A DNA stretch of 64,000 nt from contig NZ_JAOAUU010000058.1 in the NCBI RefSeq assembly GCF_030157465.1, positions 186,001-250,000 of the forward strand, given 5' to 3'. The notes under the pieces were generated by a model. It had not been told where the DNA came from, did not search any database, and saw only the letters and a program-made list of their open reading frames with translations. Below are positions 36,675 to 46,259 of the stretch, piece by piece. Source of the stretch: Zoogloea sp. (GTDB taxonomy: Bacteria > Pseudomonadota > Gammaproteobacteria > Burkholderiales > Rhodocyclaceae). Position 1 is the first letter of the stretch. Every line of letters starts with the position of its first letter. A program made the position numbers and the translations under genes.

Positions 36675-37673
36675 TCAGGCCCCAGGCAGCTTTTCCACCT
36701 TCGCCTTATCTTCAGCTACTTCGGGCTGCGCGGCCTTGCGCTCCCGAACCACCTTCCACTCGGCCTCCGGCATCACCGTGACCCGCACGTCCGGGGTTTG
36801 GGCCAGACCGCCGAGAATCACCCCGCGCAGGGGCGACACGTCCTGGAAATCGCGCCCCCAGCCCAGGGTGACGTGGCGCAGGTCGGGCTGGATGCCGTTG
36901 GTGGGGTCGTATTCGGCCCAGCCGCTGTCGGGGCACCACACGGCCACCCAGGCGTGGGAGGCATCGGCGCCGACGAGGCGCGGCTTGCCGGGCGGCGGAT
37001 CGGTGAGCAGGTAGCCCGACATGTAGCGGGCCGGCAGGCCGATCGAGCGCAGGGCCGCGATCATCAGGTGGGCAAAATCCTGGCAGACGCCGCGCTTTTT
37101 CTTGAGCACTTCGAGCACCGGGGTGCCCACTTCGGTGGCTTCCGGGTCGTAGGTGAAGGTTTTGAAGATCAGCTCCATCAGCGCGTGGGCGCCGACCAGG
37201 ATGGGCACGCCGGGCTTGAAGACCTGGGCGGCGAAGGCGGCCAGCAGCGCATCGCGCGGCGCCCGCGGCGAGGCGTAGAGATAACGCTGGGCGTCAAGGG
37301 CGTCGGCGGCCAGCGGCTTGGGCCGGTAGCGCAGGCTGTCGCGCACCTGCTCCCAGGGGCGCGAGTCGGCGGGTTTGAGCAGCGGCTCCCGCCGGATCAC
37401 CGTCACGCGGCTTTCGGCGCGCACCACGAGGCCGTCGTGGGGCGTGTCGAGGGACAGCCAGGTTACCGGGTTGCCGAAGGCGTCCTCACCCTCGATCAGC
37501 CGCGCGAGATCGGGCTCGACCACGATGCGGCCGGATTCACGGCTCTGCCACGGCAGCGCGCGCGGAATCAGGTGCAGCAGGTGCTGGGACAGGGACACCG
37601 GAACACCGCAGGGCGGGTATTCGGTTTCGTGGATGACGATGTAGGCGGTGCTGCTGGGCGTCGCGGAAGTCAT
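36675..37673 (-). CDS. Transglutaminase-like cysteine protease-fold protein
   Basis: 332 residues. The N-terminal beta domain (TPSSTAYIVIHETEY) is followed by a transglutaminase-core domain. Its triad is visible: Cys in KKRGVCQDFAHLMI, His in DASHAWVAVW and Asp in EYDPTNG. Bacterial members of this group act as peptidases or amide-forming enzymes. It is the third gene of the operon with the ATP-grasp/alpha-E and DUF2126 proteins. ATG 37673 is chosen because the upstream frame overlaps the C-terminus of the ATP-grasp gene with no homology. The C-terminal 30 residues are charged and disordered. Confidence 0.85.
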   Translation of the reverse strand: MTSATPSSTAYIVIHETEYPPCGVPVSLSQHLLHLIPRALPWQSRESGRIVVEPDLARLIEGEDAFGNPVTWLSLDTPHDGLVVRAESRVTVIRREPLLKPADSRPWEQVRDSLRYRPKPLAADALDAQRYLYASPRAPRDALLAAFAAQVFKPGVPILVGAHALMELIFKTFTYDPEATEVGTPVLEVLKKKRGVCQDFAHLMIAALRSIGLPARYMSGYLLTDPPPGKPRLVGADASHAWVAVWCPDSGWAEYDPTNGIQPDLRHVTLGWGRDFQDVSPLRGVILGGLAQTPDVRVTVMPEAEWKVVRERKAAQPEVAEDKAKVEKLPGA

Positions 37674-37689
37674 GGGCTGGGCACGGGTT

Positions 37690-40215
37690 TCAGGCGGCGA
37701 AGGTTGCCTGCGCGGCGTTTCGCCCGACGTGGCTGAAGTAACGCATCGCGAGGCGTTCGGACAGGCCGCGGCCGGCAGCGGCAAGCTGGTCCAGGCGGTC
37801 GGCCAGCGCCAGGCAGGCGGCCTTGCGCTCGGCGGCGGGGCGGGACGCTTCGAGGCGCACCCACGGGAAGGTCTGCACCCCGGAGAAGGACTTTTCCAGT
37901 TCGGCAACGGCCAGCTTCCCGTCGCCGTCCAGCTTGCCCAGGTAGTTGGCCACCATGCGCAGCTGGAAGGCCAGCGCGTGGGGGTTGGCGTCGTCCAGCG
38001 CCAGCAGGTGGAAGGCCGGCAGCAGCTCGGGCCGGGCGCGATAGCGGGTGCGGTAGGTGATGATCGAGTCGCACAGTTCGAGCAGGGCCTCGACGGCCAG
38101 CTCCTGGTGCAGCACTTCGGCAATGTTCACGTAACGGCGCAGGAAGCGCGCCAGCGTGGTCGCGAGCATGTCGAGCCGCTCGATGCGCCGGCCGACGATG
38201 TGCAGGCGCCAGCCCATGTCGCGGGTCATGTTGTCCATCGCAAAGCCCGACAGCGACACGAAAGTGGTGAGGGCTTCGTCGAGGAAATCGAGCAGGGCAG
38301 AGACATCGCTGGCCCCCTCGCGGCAGGTTTCGATCTCGGCCGACAGGCGCTTGAGGGCGTGCCAGTGGTCGAGCGAGAGGTGTTCGCGCGCCTGCCCGGC
38401 GCACCAGGTGAGGCGCTGCAGGTTGGTGGCCAGACCCTGGTCGGCGCGACGGTCGAGCACCGCCCGGAAGAGTTCCAGCTCGGCCTTGACGATGGGCCCG
38501 TCGATGGCTTCGGCCTCGACGAGGCCGGCGCCGGCGGCAAGGTGAAGCATCATGCCGAGCGCTCCGGCGCGCTCGCTGCGACGCCCTTCCGAGAGGCGCG
38601 ACAGGGCCACCCGGGCCAGCCGGGCGATGGCGTCGCAGCGCTCGCTGTAGCGGCCGAACCAGAACAGGTTTTCGGCGAGACGCGACGACAGGGTGCCGGT
38701 TTCGGTAATCAGGTCGTCCACGCCGATGGTGTTGTGGAGCAGGCTGAAGCCGGACACCGGGCCATCGGACAGCACCCAGGTATCCTTGCTGCTGCCGCCC
38801 TTCTGCAGGGTCAGGATGCGCGCGTTGTCGACGCCGGCCACCCGCGCCAGGCCGCCCGGCATGACCTTGTAGCCCTCGGGCCCGATGGCGGCGTAAACGC
38901 GCAGGCCCATCGCCCGGGAGCGCAGCTTGCGCCGCTGGCCGCCGGACCACACCGGCGCGCGGGAGAGCTTGACGAGCTCCTGGGCCACGAAGGCCGACGG
39001 GTCGGCCTCGATGCGCGCGGCCAGCGCGTCGAGCTGGTCCGGGCCGAGCCGGTCGCCAAAGATGATTTCGCTGGAGAGGCCGGGAAAGGTCGGCTTGATC
39101 ACCAGATCCTTGAGGTTGGCGAGCACTTCCTTGCGGGCCGGGGTTTCACCGCACCACCAGGTGGCGACCGAGGGCATGGCGAGTTCCTCGCCGAGCAGAT
39201 GGCGGCAGATGCCGGGCAAAAAGCCGGGCAGCGCGGCCGATTCGAGCAGACCCGAACCCAGCGCATTGGCCACCAGCACGCGGCCGGCGCGCACCGCACC
39301 GAGCAGGCCGGGCACGCCGAGGGCCGAGTCGGCGCGCAGTTCGACCGGGTCGCAGAAGTCGTCGTCAAGGCGGCGCAGGATGGCGTGAACGCGCTTGAGA
39401 CCGGACACCGTCTTGAGATAGACGGTGTCGTTGCGCACCGTCAGATCCTGCCCTTCCACCAGCGGAAAACCCAGGTAGCGGGCCAGGTAGACGTGTTCGA
39501 AGTAGGTTTCGTTGAAGGGGCCGGGCGTGAGCAGCACGGTGAGCGGCGGCTCGCCGTCGCTGGGCGCCTGGCTGCCGAGGCTGCCCTGCAGGCCGTGGAA
39601 GAAGCGCGCCAGGGTTTGCACCTGCATGTCGCGGAAGAGATCGGGAAACGCGCGCGACACCAGCAGGCGGTTTTCCAGCGCGTAGCCGGCGCCGGAGGGC
39701 GACTGGGTGCGGTCGGCAATCACCCACCATTGCCCGTCGGGCGAGCGGGCCAGATCGGCGGCGTAAAGGTGCAGGTGCGTGCCGCCAACCGGTTTGATGC
39801 CCTGGCAGGGCCACAGGAAACCCTTGTGACCAAAGACCAGCTCGGGCGGCAGCAGGCCTTCCGAGAGCGTGGTTTGGGCGCCGTAGAGATCACCCAGCAG
39901 CGCGTCGAGCAGGCGCGCGCGCTGCCCAATGGCGGTGGCGATGCCGCGCCACTCGTCGGCCGGCAGGATCATCGGCAGCAGATCGAGTGACCACGGCCGG
40001 CCCGTGCCGCGGGGGTCGGCGTAGACGTTGTAGGTGACGCCGTTTTGTTGAATGCCGCGGGCCAGCTGGGCGGCGCGGGCCTTCATGGTCTCGCCGCCGG
40101 ATTCGTCGATGTGCTCGAGGAACTGCTGCCAGTGCGGCCGCACGTCGTCCTCGCCGCACAATTCGTCGTAGCTGTCGGGGCGGTAGGTGTAGTGGGCGAG
40201 GAAGGGGCTGGTCAT
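37690..40215 (-). CDS. Circularly permuted ATP-grasp and alpha-E fusion protein
   Basis: 841 residues. Residues 1-480 are the circularly permuted ATP-grasp (DUF404/DUF407), with VTYNVYADPRGTGRPWSLDL, the VLLTPGPFNETYFEH block and AQELVKLSRAPVW. Residues of about 520-830 form the alpha-helical alpha-E domain (LAENLFWFGRYSERCDAIAR). ATP-grasp domains form amide bonds through an acyl-phosphate. This branch has been predicted to make or attach an unknown peptide, with transglutaminases as partners. In many genomes the two domains are separate genes, so here they are fused. It lies between two transglutaminase genes on one transcript. The product is not known. Confidence 0.9.
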   Translation of the reverse strand: MTSPFLAHYTYRPDSYDELCGEDDVRPHWQQFLEHIDESGGETMKARAAQLARGIQQNGVTYNVYADPRGTGRPWSLDLLPMILPADEWRGIATAIGQRARLLDALLGDLYGAQTTLSEGLLPPELVFGHKGFLWPCQGIKPVGGTHLHLYAADLARSPDGQWWVIADRTQSPSGAGYALENRLLVSRAFPDLFRDMQVQTLARFFHGLQGSLGSQAPSDGEPPLTVLLTPGPFNETYFEHVYLARYLGFPLVEGQDLTVRNDTVYLKTVSGLKRVHAILRRLDDDFCDPVELRADSALGVPGLLGAVRAGRVLVANALGSGLLESAALPGFLPGICRHLLGEELAMPSVATWWCGETPARKEVLANLKDLVIKPTFPGLSSEIIFGDRLGPDQLDALAARIEADPSAFVAQELVKLSRAPVWSGGQRRKLRSRAMGLRVYAAIGPEGYKVMPGGLARVAGVDNARILTLQKGGSSKDTWVLSDGPVSGFSLLHNTIGVDDLITETGTLSSRLAENLFWFGRYSERCDAIARLARVALSRLSEGRRSERAGALGMMLHLAAGAGLVEAEAIDGPIVKAELELFRAVLDRRADQGLATNLQRLTWCAGQAREHLSLDHWHALKRLSAEIETCREGASDVSALLDFLDEALTTFVSLSGFAMDNMTRDMGWRLHIVGRRIERLDMLATTLARFLRRYVNIAEVLHQELAVEALLELCDSIITYRTRYRARPELLPAFHLLALDDANPHALAFQLRMVANYLGKLDGDGKLAVAELEKSFSGVQTFPWVRLEASRPAAERKAACLALADRLDQLAAAGRGLSERLAMRYFSHVGRNAAQATFAA

Positions 40216-40419
40216 CGGAGGATAGCGAACGCTCTTCCCCGCGGCGGGGGATTCAAAGGTTTGCGGCAGGCGGGCGCCGGCGGGTGCGAGGATACATCCA
40301 CACCCGCCGGACCGATTGTCGAACAAGCGCGTGTCCGTGAATAAGTGACCGAGGCAGGCGCGGTGAACCGCCCCGTGCCGACCCCGGACTCTGTACGGAC
40401 ACGCTTCGAGGCTTAGCGC

Positions 40420-43400
40420 TTAGCGCCGCAAATCCAGCGTGAAGGGAAACTCCTTCTCGACCGGGGAAACCTTCAGCTTCACGTCGCCCGGCGTGTGACC
40501 CATCCGGAAGAAGCGGGCCAGACGACGGCTTTCGGCCTCGAAGGCGTTGACCGGGAAGGTCTCGAAGCTGCGCCCGCCGGGGTGGGAAACATGGTATTGG
40601 CAGCCGCCCAGCGAACGGCCGGTCCAGGTGTCCACCAGGTCGAAGACAAGCGGCGCGTGGGGCTTGATGGTCGGATGCAGGCACGATGGCGGCTGCCAGG
40701 CCCGGTAGCGCACGCCGGCGACGAACTCGCCCACGGTGCCGGTAGGCTGCAGCGGAATCGTGCGGCCATTCACGGCCAGCACGAAGCGATCATCCGACAT
40801 GCCGGTCACCTTCACCTGCAGACGCTCGACCGACGAATCGACGAAGCGCACGGTGCCGCCGATGGCGCCCTCCTCGCCCATCACGTGCCAGGGCTCGAGG
40901 GCGCTGCGCAGCTCAACCTGAATGCCGCGCACCGCAAAATCGCCGATCTTCGGGAAGCGGAACTCCATGTGCGGCGCAAACCATTCGGTGTCGAAGGGCA
41001 GACCATGGGCCTGCATGTCCTCCATCACGTCGGAGAAATCCTGCTGCACGAAATGCGGCAGCAGGAAGCGGTCGTGCAGCTCCGTGCCCCAGCGCACCAG
41101 GCGTTCGGGCTGGTAGGCGTTTTCCCAGAAGATCGACATCAGGCCGCGCAGCAGAAGCTGCTGGGACAACGACATGCGCGCATGGGGCGGCATTTCGAAG
41201 GCGCGCAGTTCGAGCAGGCCGAGGCGGCCGGTGGGGCCGTCTGGCGAGTAGAGCTTGTCGATGCAGAACTCGGAGCGGTGGGTGTTGCCGGTCACATCGA
41301 TGAGCAGGTTGCGCAGCAGGCGGTCGATGAGCCAGGGCGGCACGTCCTCGCCGAGCTTGGGAAACTGCCTGAAGGCGGTTTCGATTTCGTACACCGAATC
41401 GTTGCGTGCTTCGTCGATACGCGGTGCCTGGCTGGTCGGGCCGATGAACATGCCCGAGAACAGGTAGGACAGGCTGGGGTGGTTGTGCCAGTACGAAATC
41501 AGGCTGCGCAGCAGATCGGGCCGGCGCAGGAAGGGTGAATCGGAGGGCGTGGCGCCGCCGAGCACGAAGTGGTTGCCACCGCCGGTGCCGGTGTGGCGGC
41601 CGTCGACCATGAACTTCTCGGAGGTGAGGCGCGAGAAGTGGGCCGCGTCGTAAAGGTGGGTGGTGCGCTCGACGAGTTCTTCCCAGTTGCTGGCCGGATG
41701 GATGTTCACCTCGATCACGCCGGGGTCGGGGGTGATGCGGAAGTGGGTCAGGCGCGGGTCGGACGGCGGCTCGTAGCCTTCCAGCACCACCGGGGTGCCG
41801 AGATCTTCGGCCGTGGCTTCGATGGCGGTGACCAGCTCGAGGTATTTCTCGAGGCTGGACAGCGGTGGCATGAAGACGTGCAGGGTGCCGTTGCGCGGCT
41901 CGACGCACATGGCGGTGCGCACGATCCAGTCGGCCGATTCGAACTTGCCCGGCGTCTTGTCGGTGGGGCTGAGCTTTTCGGCGGCCTTGGCCGCCTTGAG
42001 GGCCGCGGCGGCGCGGGCGGCAGCCGACGAGCCGAAGCCGGGTTCGTCATCGCGAAGGGCGTTGAGCACGGCCGTCTGGCCGCCCGGGAGCTGGCGCCGG
42101 ATGGCCTTGTACTCGGGCAGCGGCGGGAATGACTGGTGGTTGTCCGGCGGATTCACATACGGGTAGCTGCCCTTCTCGACCCACGGCTGGGAATCCAGCG
42201 GCAGGCGGTAGCCCAGCGGCGAATCGCCGGGGATCAGGTAGCAACGTTCGTCGCGCAGGAACCACGGCCCGGTCTGCCAGGCGCCGGTGTAGGGGCTGAT
42301 GGAAACCGGCAACACGTAGCCAACCGGATTGGGCAGGCCGTATTCATACACGCGGCGGATGCGGTCGCGCTCGAGCGGATCGTCGAGGCGGGCATCGAAG
42401 GGGTCCACGTTGCCCGGCAGGCGACGCTCGCGCCACAGGTAATAGAAGGCGTCTTCATAGGCCGGGAACACGCGGCGCTGGTCCACGCCAAGCCGCGAGG
42501 CCACGCCGGCGAGGAAGGTGTGGGCCATGTCGACCTTGACCGGGCCGGGGGTGGAGGCGTCGCCGATGAGGGCGCGATTCATCCACACCGGCTCGCCATC
42601 CTTGCGCCAGAAGCAGGTGAGCGACCAGCGCGGCAGCTGCTCGCCGGGATACCACTTGCCCTGCCCGAAATGGGCGAGGCCTTGCGGGGCGTACTTGTCG
42701 CGCAGGCGGTGGTACAGATCCTCGGCGCGGATGCGCTTGTTGGGGCCCATGGCCTCGGTGTTCCATTCGGCGCCGTCGGGGTCGTCGACCGACACGAAGG
42801 TGGGCTCGCCGCCCATCGTGAGGCGCATGTCGTGGGCTTCGAGATCCACGTCGATGCGGTGGCCCAGGGCTTCGATCGCGGCCCACTGTTCCTCGGTGTA
42901 GGGCTTGGTTACCCGCGGCGTTTCCTTGACGCGGGTGACTTTCATGTGGTGCTCGAACTCGCACTCGCATTCGCCGATCAGGCCCGAGATGGGCGCGGCG
43001 GACGAGGGGTCGGGCGAGCAGGCCAGAGGAATGTGGCCTTCGCCGGCGAAGAGGCCGGAGGTCGGGTCGAGGCCGACCCAGCCGGCGCCGGGCAGGTAAA
43101 CCTCGGTCCAGGCGTGCAGGTCGGTGAAGTCCACTTCGGTGCCGGACGGGCCGTCGAGCGCCTTCACGTCGGCCTTGAGCTGAATGAGGTAGCCCGACAC
43201 GAAGCGCGCCGCCAGACCCAGGTGACGCAGCAGCTGAACCAGCAGCCAGGCCGAGTCGCGGCACGAACCGGTGCGCTTGGTGAGGGTTTCTTCCGGCGTC
43301 TGCACGCCCGGCTCCATGCGGATCACGTAGCCGATGTGCTTTTGCAGATCGGCATTGAGCTTGACCAGGAAGTCGACGTTGCGCAGCTTCTCGCGGGAGA

Positions 43401-43800
43401 TGGTCGCAAGATAGGCCTTGAGCAGCGGCGTGGCCTCTTCCTTGAGCAGGAAGGGCGCGAGCTCGTGGCGGAGGGCGCCGGCGTACTCGAAGGGAAAGTT
43501 CTCGGCCTCGGGCTCGAGAAAGAAATCGAAGGGGTTGATGACCGACATTTCGGCAACCAGATCCACTTCGACGCTGAACGCGGTGACTTCGTCCGGGAAG
43601 ACCAGCCGGGCGAGGTAGTTGCCCTGTGGGTCCTGCTGCCAGTTGATGAAGTGCGGCTCGGGCAGCACGCGCAGCGAGTAGGACAGAATGCGCGTACGGC
43701 TGTGAGGCGCCGGGCGCAGGCGCACCACCTGCGGGCCCAGGGCTACCGGGCGGTCGTAGGTGTAGGCGGTCAGGTGATTGAGGGCGACATGGATTGTCAC
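40420..43800 (-). CDS. Large transglutaminase-DUF2126 protein
   Basis: 1126 residues. Residues 1-300 are a bacterial transglutaminase module with an N-terminal beta domain (VALNHLTAYTYDRPVALGPQ) and a complete triad: Cys in RTGSCRDSAWLLV, His in DLHAWTEVY, Asp in GLDPTSG. Residues of about 340-1110 are DUF2126, with LTMGGEPTFVSVDDPDG, the ILVTPGPF-like core region and GGGNHFVLGG. It is the first gene of the operon. A sigma-54 promoter and an NtrC-type site precede it. No signal peptide is visible, so it is probably cytoplasmic. The role is inferred to be ligation or trimming of a peptide with the ATP-grasp partner. Confidence 0.9.
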   Translation of the reverse strand: MTIHVALNHLTAYTYDRPVALGPQVVRLRPAPHSRTRILSYSLRVLPEPHFINWQQDPQGNYLARLVFPDEVTAFSVEVDLVAEMSVINPFDFFLEPEAENFPFEYAGALRHELAPFLLKEEATPLLKAYLATISREKLRNVDFLVKLNADLQKHIGYVIRMEPGVQTPEETLTKRTGSCRDSAWLLVQLLRHLGLAARFVSGYLIQLKADVKALDGPSGTEVDFTDLHAWTEVYLPGAGWVGLDPTSGLFAGEGHIPLACSPDPSSAAPISGLIGECECEFEHHMKVTRVKETPRVTKPYTEEQWAAIEALGHRIDVDLEAHDMRLTMGGEPTFVSVDDPDGAEWNTEAMGPNKRIRAEDLYHRLRDKYAPQGLAHFGQGKWYPGEQLPRWSLTCFWRKDGEPVWMNRALIGDASTPGPVKVDMAHTFLAGVASRLGVDQRRVFPAYEDAFYYLWRERRLPGNVDPFDARLDDPLERDRIRRVYEYGLPNPVGYVLPVSISPYTGAWQTGPWFLRDERCYLIPGDSPLGYRLPLDSQPWVEKGSYPYVNPPDNHQSFPPLPEYKAIRRQLPGGQTAVLNALRDDEPGFGSSAAARAAAALKAAKAAEKLSPTDKTPGKFESADWIVRTAMCVEPRNGTLHVFMPPLSSLEKYLELVTAIEATAEDLGTPVVLEGYEPPSDPRLTHFRITPDPGVIEVNIHPASNWEELVERTTHLYDAAHFSRLTSEKFMVDGRHTGTGGGNHFVLGGATPSDSPFLRRPDLLRSLISYWHNHPSLSYLFSGMFIGPTSQAPRIDEARNDSVYEIETAFRQFPKLGEDVPPWLIDRLLRNLLIDVTGNTHRSEFCIDKLYSPDGPTGRLGLLELRAFEMPPHARMSLSQQLLLRGLMSIFWENAYQPERLVRWGTELHDRFLLPHFVQQDFSDVMEDMQAHGLPFDTEWFAPHMEFRFPKIGDFAVRGIQVELRSALEPWHVMGEEGAIGGTVRFVDSSVERLQVKVTGMSDDRFVLAVNGRTIPLQPTGTVGEFVAGVRYRAWQPPSCLHPTIKPHAPLVFDLVDTWTGRSLGGCQYHVSHPGGRSFETFPVNAFEAESRRLARFFRMGHTPGDVKLKVSPVEKEFPFTLDLRR

Positions 43801-43849
43801 GGGAGACTCCGTTCTCGGGGCTGCGGGTTTCAGGCTTGCTGAAAGCTAT

Positions 43850-43865
43850 AGCAATATTTATGCCA
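43850..43865 (-). promoter_or_regulatory. Sigma-54 promoter of the transglutaminase/ATP-grasp operon
   Basis: Read leftwards the sequence is TGGCATAAATATTGCT. It has GG at -24, GC at -12 and exact spacing, matching TGGCAY-n-TTGCW. Transcription would begin near 43840, giving a leader of about 40 bases before ATG 43800. Confidence 0.85.
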
Positions 43866-43992
43866 TTCATCCCGCACAGCTCATAGAACGTTTGAATGCA
43901 AATCCAGGGCCCTGGCGCACCGCAAGAACGGGGTTTCAGCGCCCCAAACCGCCGCCACGCACCGTTCATGCACCAAGTCGAGGACTCATGAC

Positions 43993-44009
43993 CGCACCAT
44001 TTCGGTGCG
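43993..44009. promoter_or_regulatory. NtrC-type enhancer site
   Basis: CGCACCATTTCGGTGCG is a perfect inverted repeat around five bases. It matches the NtrC consensus TGCACC-N5-GGTGCA at its ten core positions. It lies about 150 bases upstream of the sigma-54 -12 element, the usual enhancer distance. This implies activation under nitrogen limitation. Confidence 0.78.
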
Positions 44010-44261
44010 CAAACGATCTCAAGCACCACTTCCGCGCCCGCTCCGCCGAAACACCTCCGATCACGGAAGCGCCGGTTTACCTGCGTGGCGAAGAACAATC
44101 TGGCAGAAATATGTAAATTGATGAAACAAACAAAATCGCGCGTGAAGTAAGCCCGCAAGCGCCGCAGCGCTCACACGGATCATCCGGGTCCGCCGGTGCC
44201 AACCCGCACCCTGGAACACTAATGGCCCCAATGAAGGGCCACACCCCCCGGAGACTTATTG

Positions 44262-46190
44262 ATGCGCCAGACACCTTTGCGACCGGCCCTGGGCCGCGCG
44301 CTGAAACTGGCCGGAAGCGCCCTGCTTCTGACCAGCGCCCTCCCCGCCCTTGCCCAGATCACGCCGAAGCCGCCCGAATCGCTGGCCGGCGTCAGCCGTC
44401 CGGAGCCGTCCAACCTGCGTGACTTCGTTGCCAACCGGACTCTCGCCACCGCGCTCGGCAAGGCCTTGTTCTGGGACATGCAGATGGGCAGCGACGGCGC
44501 CACCGCCTGCGCGTCGTGCCACTTCCATGCCGGCGCCGACAGCCGCTCGAAGAATCAGCTCTCGCCGGGCCTCAACCGCAGCCCGAACGCCGACACCAGC
44601 TTCCAGGCCGGCGGCCCCAACACCCAGCTGAAGGCCTCCGACTTCCCCTTCCACCAGTTCGCCAATCCGGACGATCGCAACTCGGCGATGACCCGCAACG
44701 TGAACGACGTGGTGGGCTCCCAGGGCGTGTTCCGCGAGCAGTTCAGCGCCGTTGTCAGCGGTCAGCGGGCCGAGGCGCGCCAGCTCACCTGGGACGCCAT
44801 CTTCAACGTGGACGGCCAGGTCACCCGCCAGGTCACGCCGCGCAACAGCCCCAGCGTGATCAACGCGGTGTTCAACCTGCGCAACTTCTGGGATGGCCGC
44901 GCCCAGACAATCTTCAACGGCGTCAATCCCTGGGGCAAGCGCGATGGCTCGGCGCGGGTGTACAAGAACGTGTCCACCCTCAACCTGCTGGGCGGCACCT
45001 CCACCAAGGTCACCCCGGTGTCGGTCGAGATCGACAACGCCAGCCTCGCCTCGCAGGCTTCCGGGCCGCCCCTGAGCGCCGCCGAGATGTCGGCGGCCGG
45101 GCGCGGCTTCCCCGACATCGGTCGCAAGATGCTCAGCCTGCGCCCCCTCGCCGGCCAGCAGGTGGCCAGCGACGACAGCCTGCTCGCCAGCTATCGCGCC
45201 GGCTCGGGCGACGGCCTGTCCTCCGCCAACTATGCCGAGCTGATCAAGACGGCCTTCCGTCCCGAGTGGTGGAACGGCAAGCAGTCCGTCACGGTGAATG
45301 GCAAGACCTACAGCCAGATGGAGGCCAACTTCAGCCTCTTCATGGGCCTCGCCATCCAGCTCTATGAAACCACCCTGGTTTCCGATCGCAGCCCCTTCGA
45401 CCGCTATGTCGAAGGCAGCAGCAGCGCCATGACCCCCCAGCAGGCCATGGGCATGGGGCTGTTCTGGGGCAAGGGCAAGTGCGTCAACTGCCACGGCGGC
45501 GCCGAGTTCACCAACGCCAGCATCCGCCGCCGCCTGATTACCGACCGCATGAGCAGCATGCTGATGGGCGACAACAACCGTGCGGTGTACGACGAGGGTT
45601 TCTACAACATCTCGGTCACCCCGACCACCGAAGACCTGGGCGTGGGCGCCAACGATCCGTTCGGCAATCCGCTTTCGTTCAGCGGCGTGGCCAAGCAATC
45701 GCTGCTCAAGTTCAATTACCTGGAAAAAGCCCTCGCCAATGTGCTTGTGACCCCGCTGTCGCGCATCGCCGTCGGCGGCGCCTTCAAGACCCCCGGCCTG
45801 CGTAACGTGGAGCTGACCGCCCCGTATTTCCACAACGGTGGCGTGGCAACGCTCGAGCAGGTGGTCGAGTTCTACAACCGCGGCGGCAACTTTGCCTACG
45901 CCAACCGCACCAACCTGGATGCCGACATCCAGCCCCTCAGCCTCTCCGCCACCGAGAAGGCGGCCTTGGTGGCCTTCCTGCGCGCCCTGACCGACGAGCG
46001 GGTACGCACCCACGCGGCGCCTTTCGACCACCCGCAACTGTTCATCGCCAACGGCCACACGGGCACCAGCTCCGCCGTCACCGGCGACGGCAGCGGCCGG
46101 GCGGCCACCGAATGGCTCAACCTCGGGGCGGTGGGGCGTGGCGGTTACAGCGCCAGCAGCATCCCGGCGAACTTCCTCGGCCAGAAGTAA
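44262..46190 (+). CDS. Di-heme cytochrome c peroxidase/MauG-family protein, long form
   Basis: 642 residues. A signal peptide (LKLAGSALLLTSALPALA) is followed by two c-type heme sites: CASCH at 83-87 and CVNCH at 407-411. Further family motifs are DGRAQT and AFKTPGLRNVELTAPYFHNGG near the C-terminus. Usual bacterial di-heme peroxidases are about 340 residues; here the hemes are some 320 residues apart. The protein therefore has a large insert (about 100-380) containing RNVNDVVGSQGVF, NSPSVINAVFNLRNFWDG and many loops. It would reside in the periplasm. ATG 44262 has GGAGA eight bases upstream. Peroxidase activity is likely but unproved; related long proteins modify peptides or oxidise other substrates. 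Confidence 0.8.
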   Translation: MRQTPLRPALGRALKLAGSALLLTSALPALAQITPKPPESLAGVSRPEPSNLRDFVANRTLATALGKALFWDMQMGSDGATACASCHFHAGADSRSKNQLSPGLNRSPNADTSFQAGGPNTQLKASDFPFHQFANPDDRNSAMTRNVNDVVGSQGVFREQFSAVVSGQRAEARQLTWDAIFNVDGQVTRQVTPRNSPSVINAVFNLRNFWDGRAQTIFNGVNPWGKRDGSARVYKNVSTLNLLGGTSTKVTPVSVEIDNASLASQASGPPLSAAEMSAAGRGFPDIGRKMLSLRPLAGQQVASDDSLLASYRAGSGDGLSSANYAELIKTAFRPEWWNGKQSVTVNGKTYSQMEANFSLFMGLAIQLYETTLVSDRSPFDRYVEGSSSAMTPQQAMGMGLFWGKGKCVNCHGGAEFTNASIRRRLITDRMSSMLMGDNNRAVYDEGFYNISVTPTTEDLGVGANDPFGNPLSFSGVAKQSLLKFNYLEKALANVLVTPLSRIAVGGAFKTPGLRNVELTAPYFHNGGVATLEQVVEFYNRGGNFAYANRTNLDADIQPLSLSATEKAALVAFLRALTDERVRTHAAPFDHPQLFIANGHTGTSSAVTGDGSGRAATEWLNLGAVGRGGYSASSIPANFLGQK

Positions 46191-46211
46191 TTCCGCGCAT
46201 GTCGATGTGAA

Positions 46212-46245
46212 AAGGGCCGTCCCTCGGGGCGGCCCTTGTGTTTTT
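46212..46245 (+). terminator. Intrinsic terminator after the di-heme gene
   Basis: AAGGGCCGTCCC and GGGGCGGCCCTT form a stem with one G-U pair and a two-base tip, followed by GTGTTTTT. It is also positioned to stop the convergent ligase gene, which ends at 46260. Confidence 0.85.
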
Positions 46246-46259
46246 CAGGCGCCGGCGCG

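Larger units (their letters stand above)
43801..44261. other. Divergent regulatory region, ATP-grasp operon and peroxidase gene
   Basis: No gene is supported. It contains the sigma-54 promoter (43850-43865), the NtrC-type palindrome (43993-44009) and a loose half-site TGCACC at 43969-43974. The part near 44090-44140 is AT-rich and may hold the promoter of the rightward peroxidase gene, whose RBS is GGAGA at 44250-44254. Confidence 0.6.
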
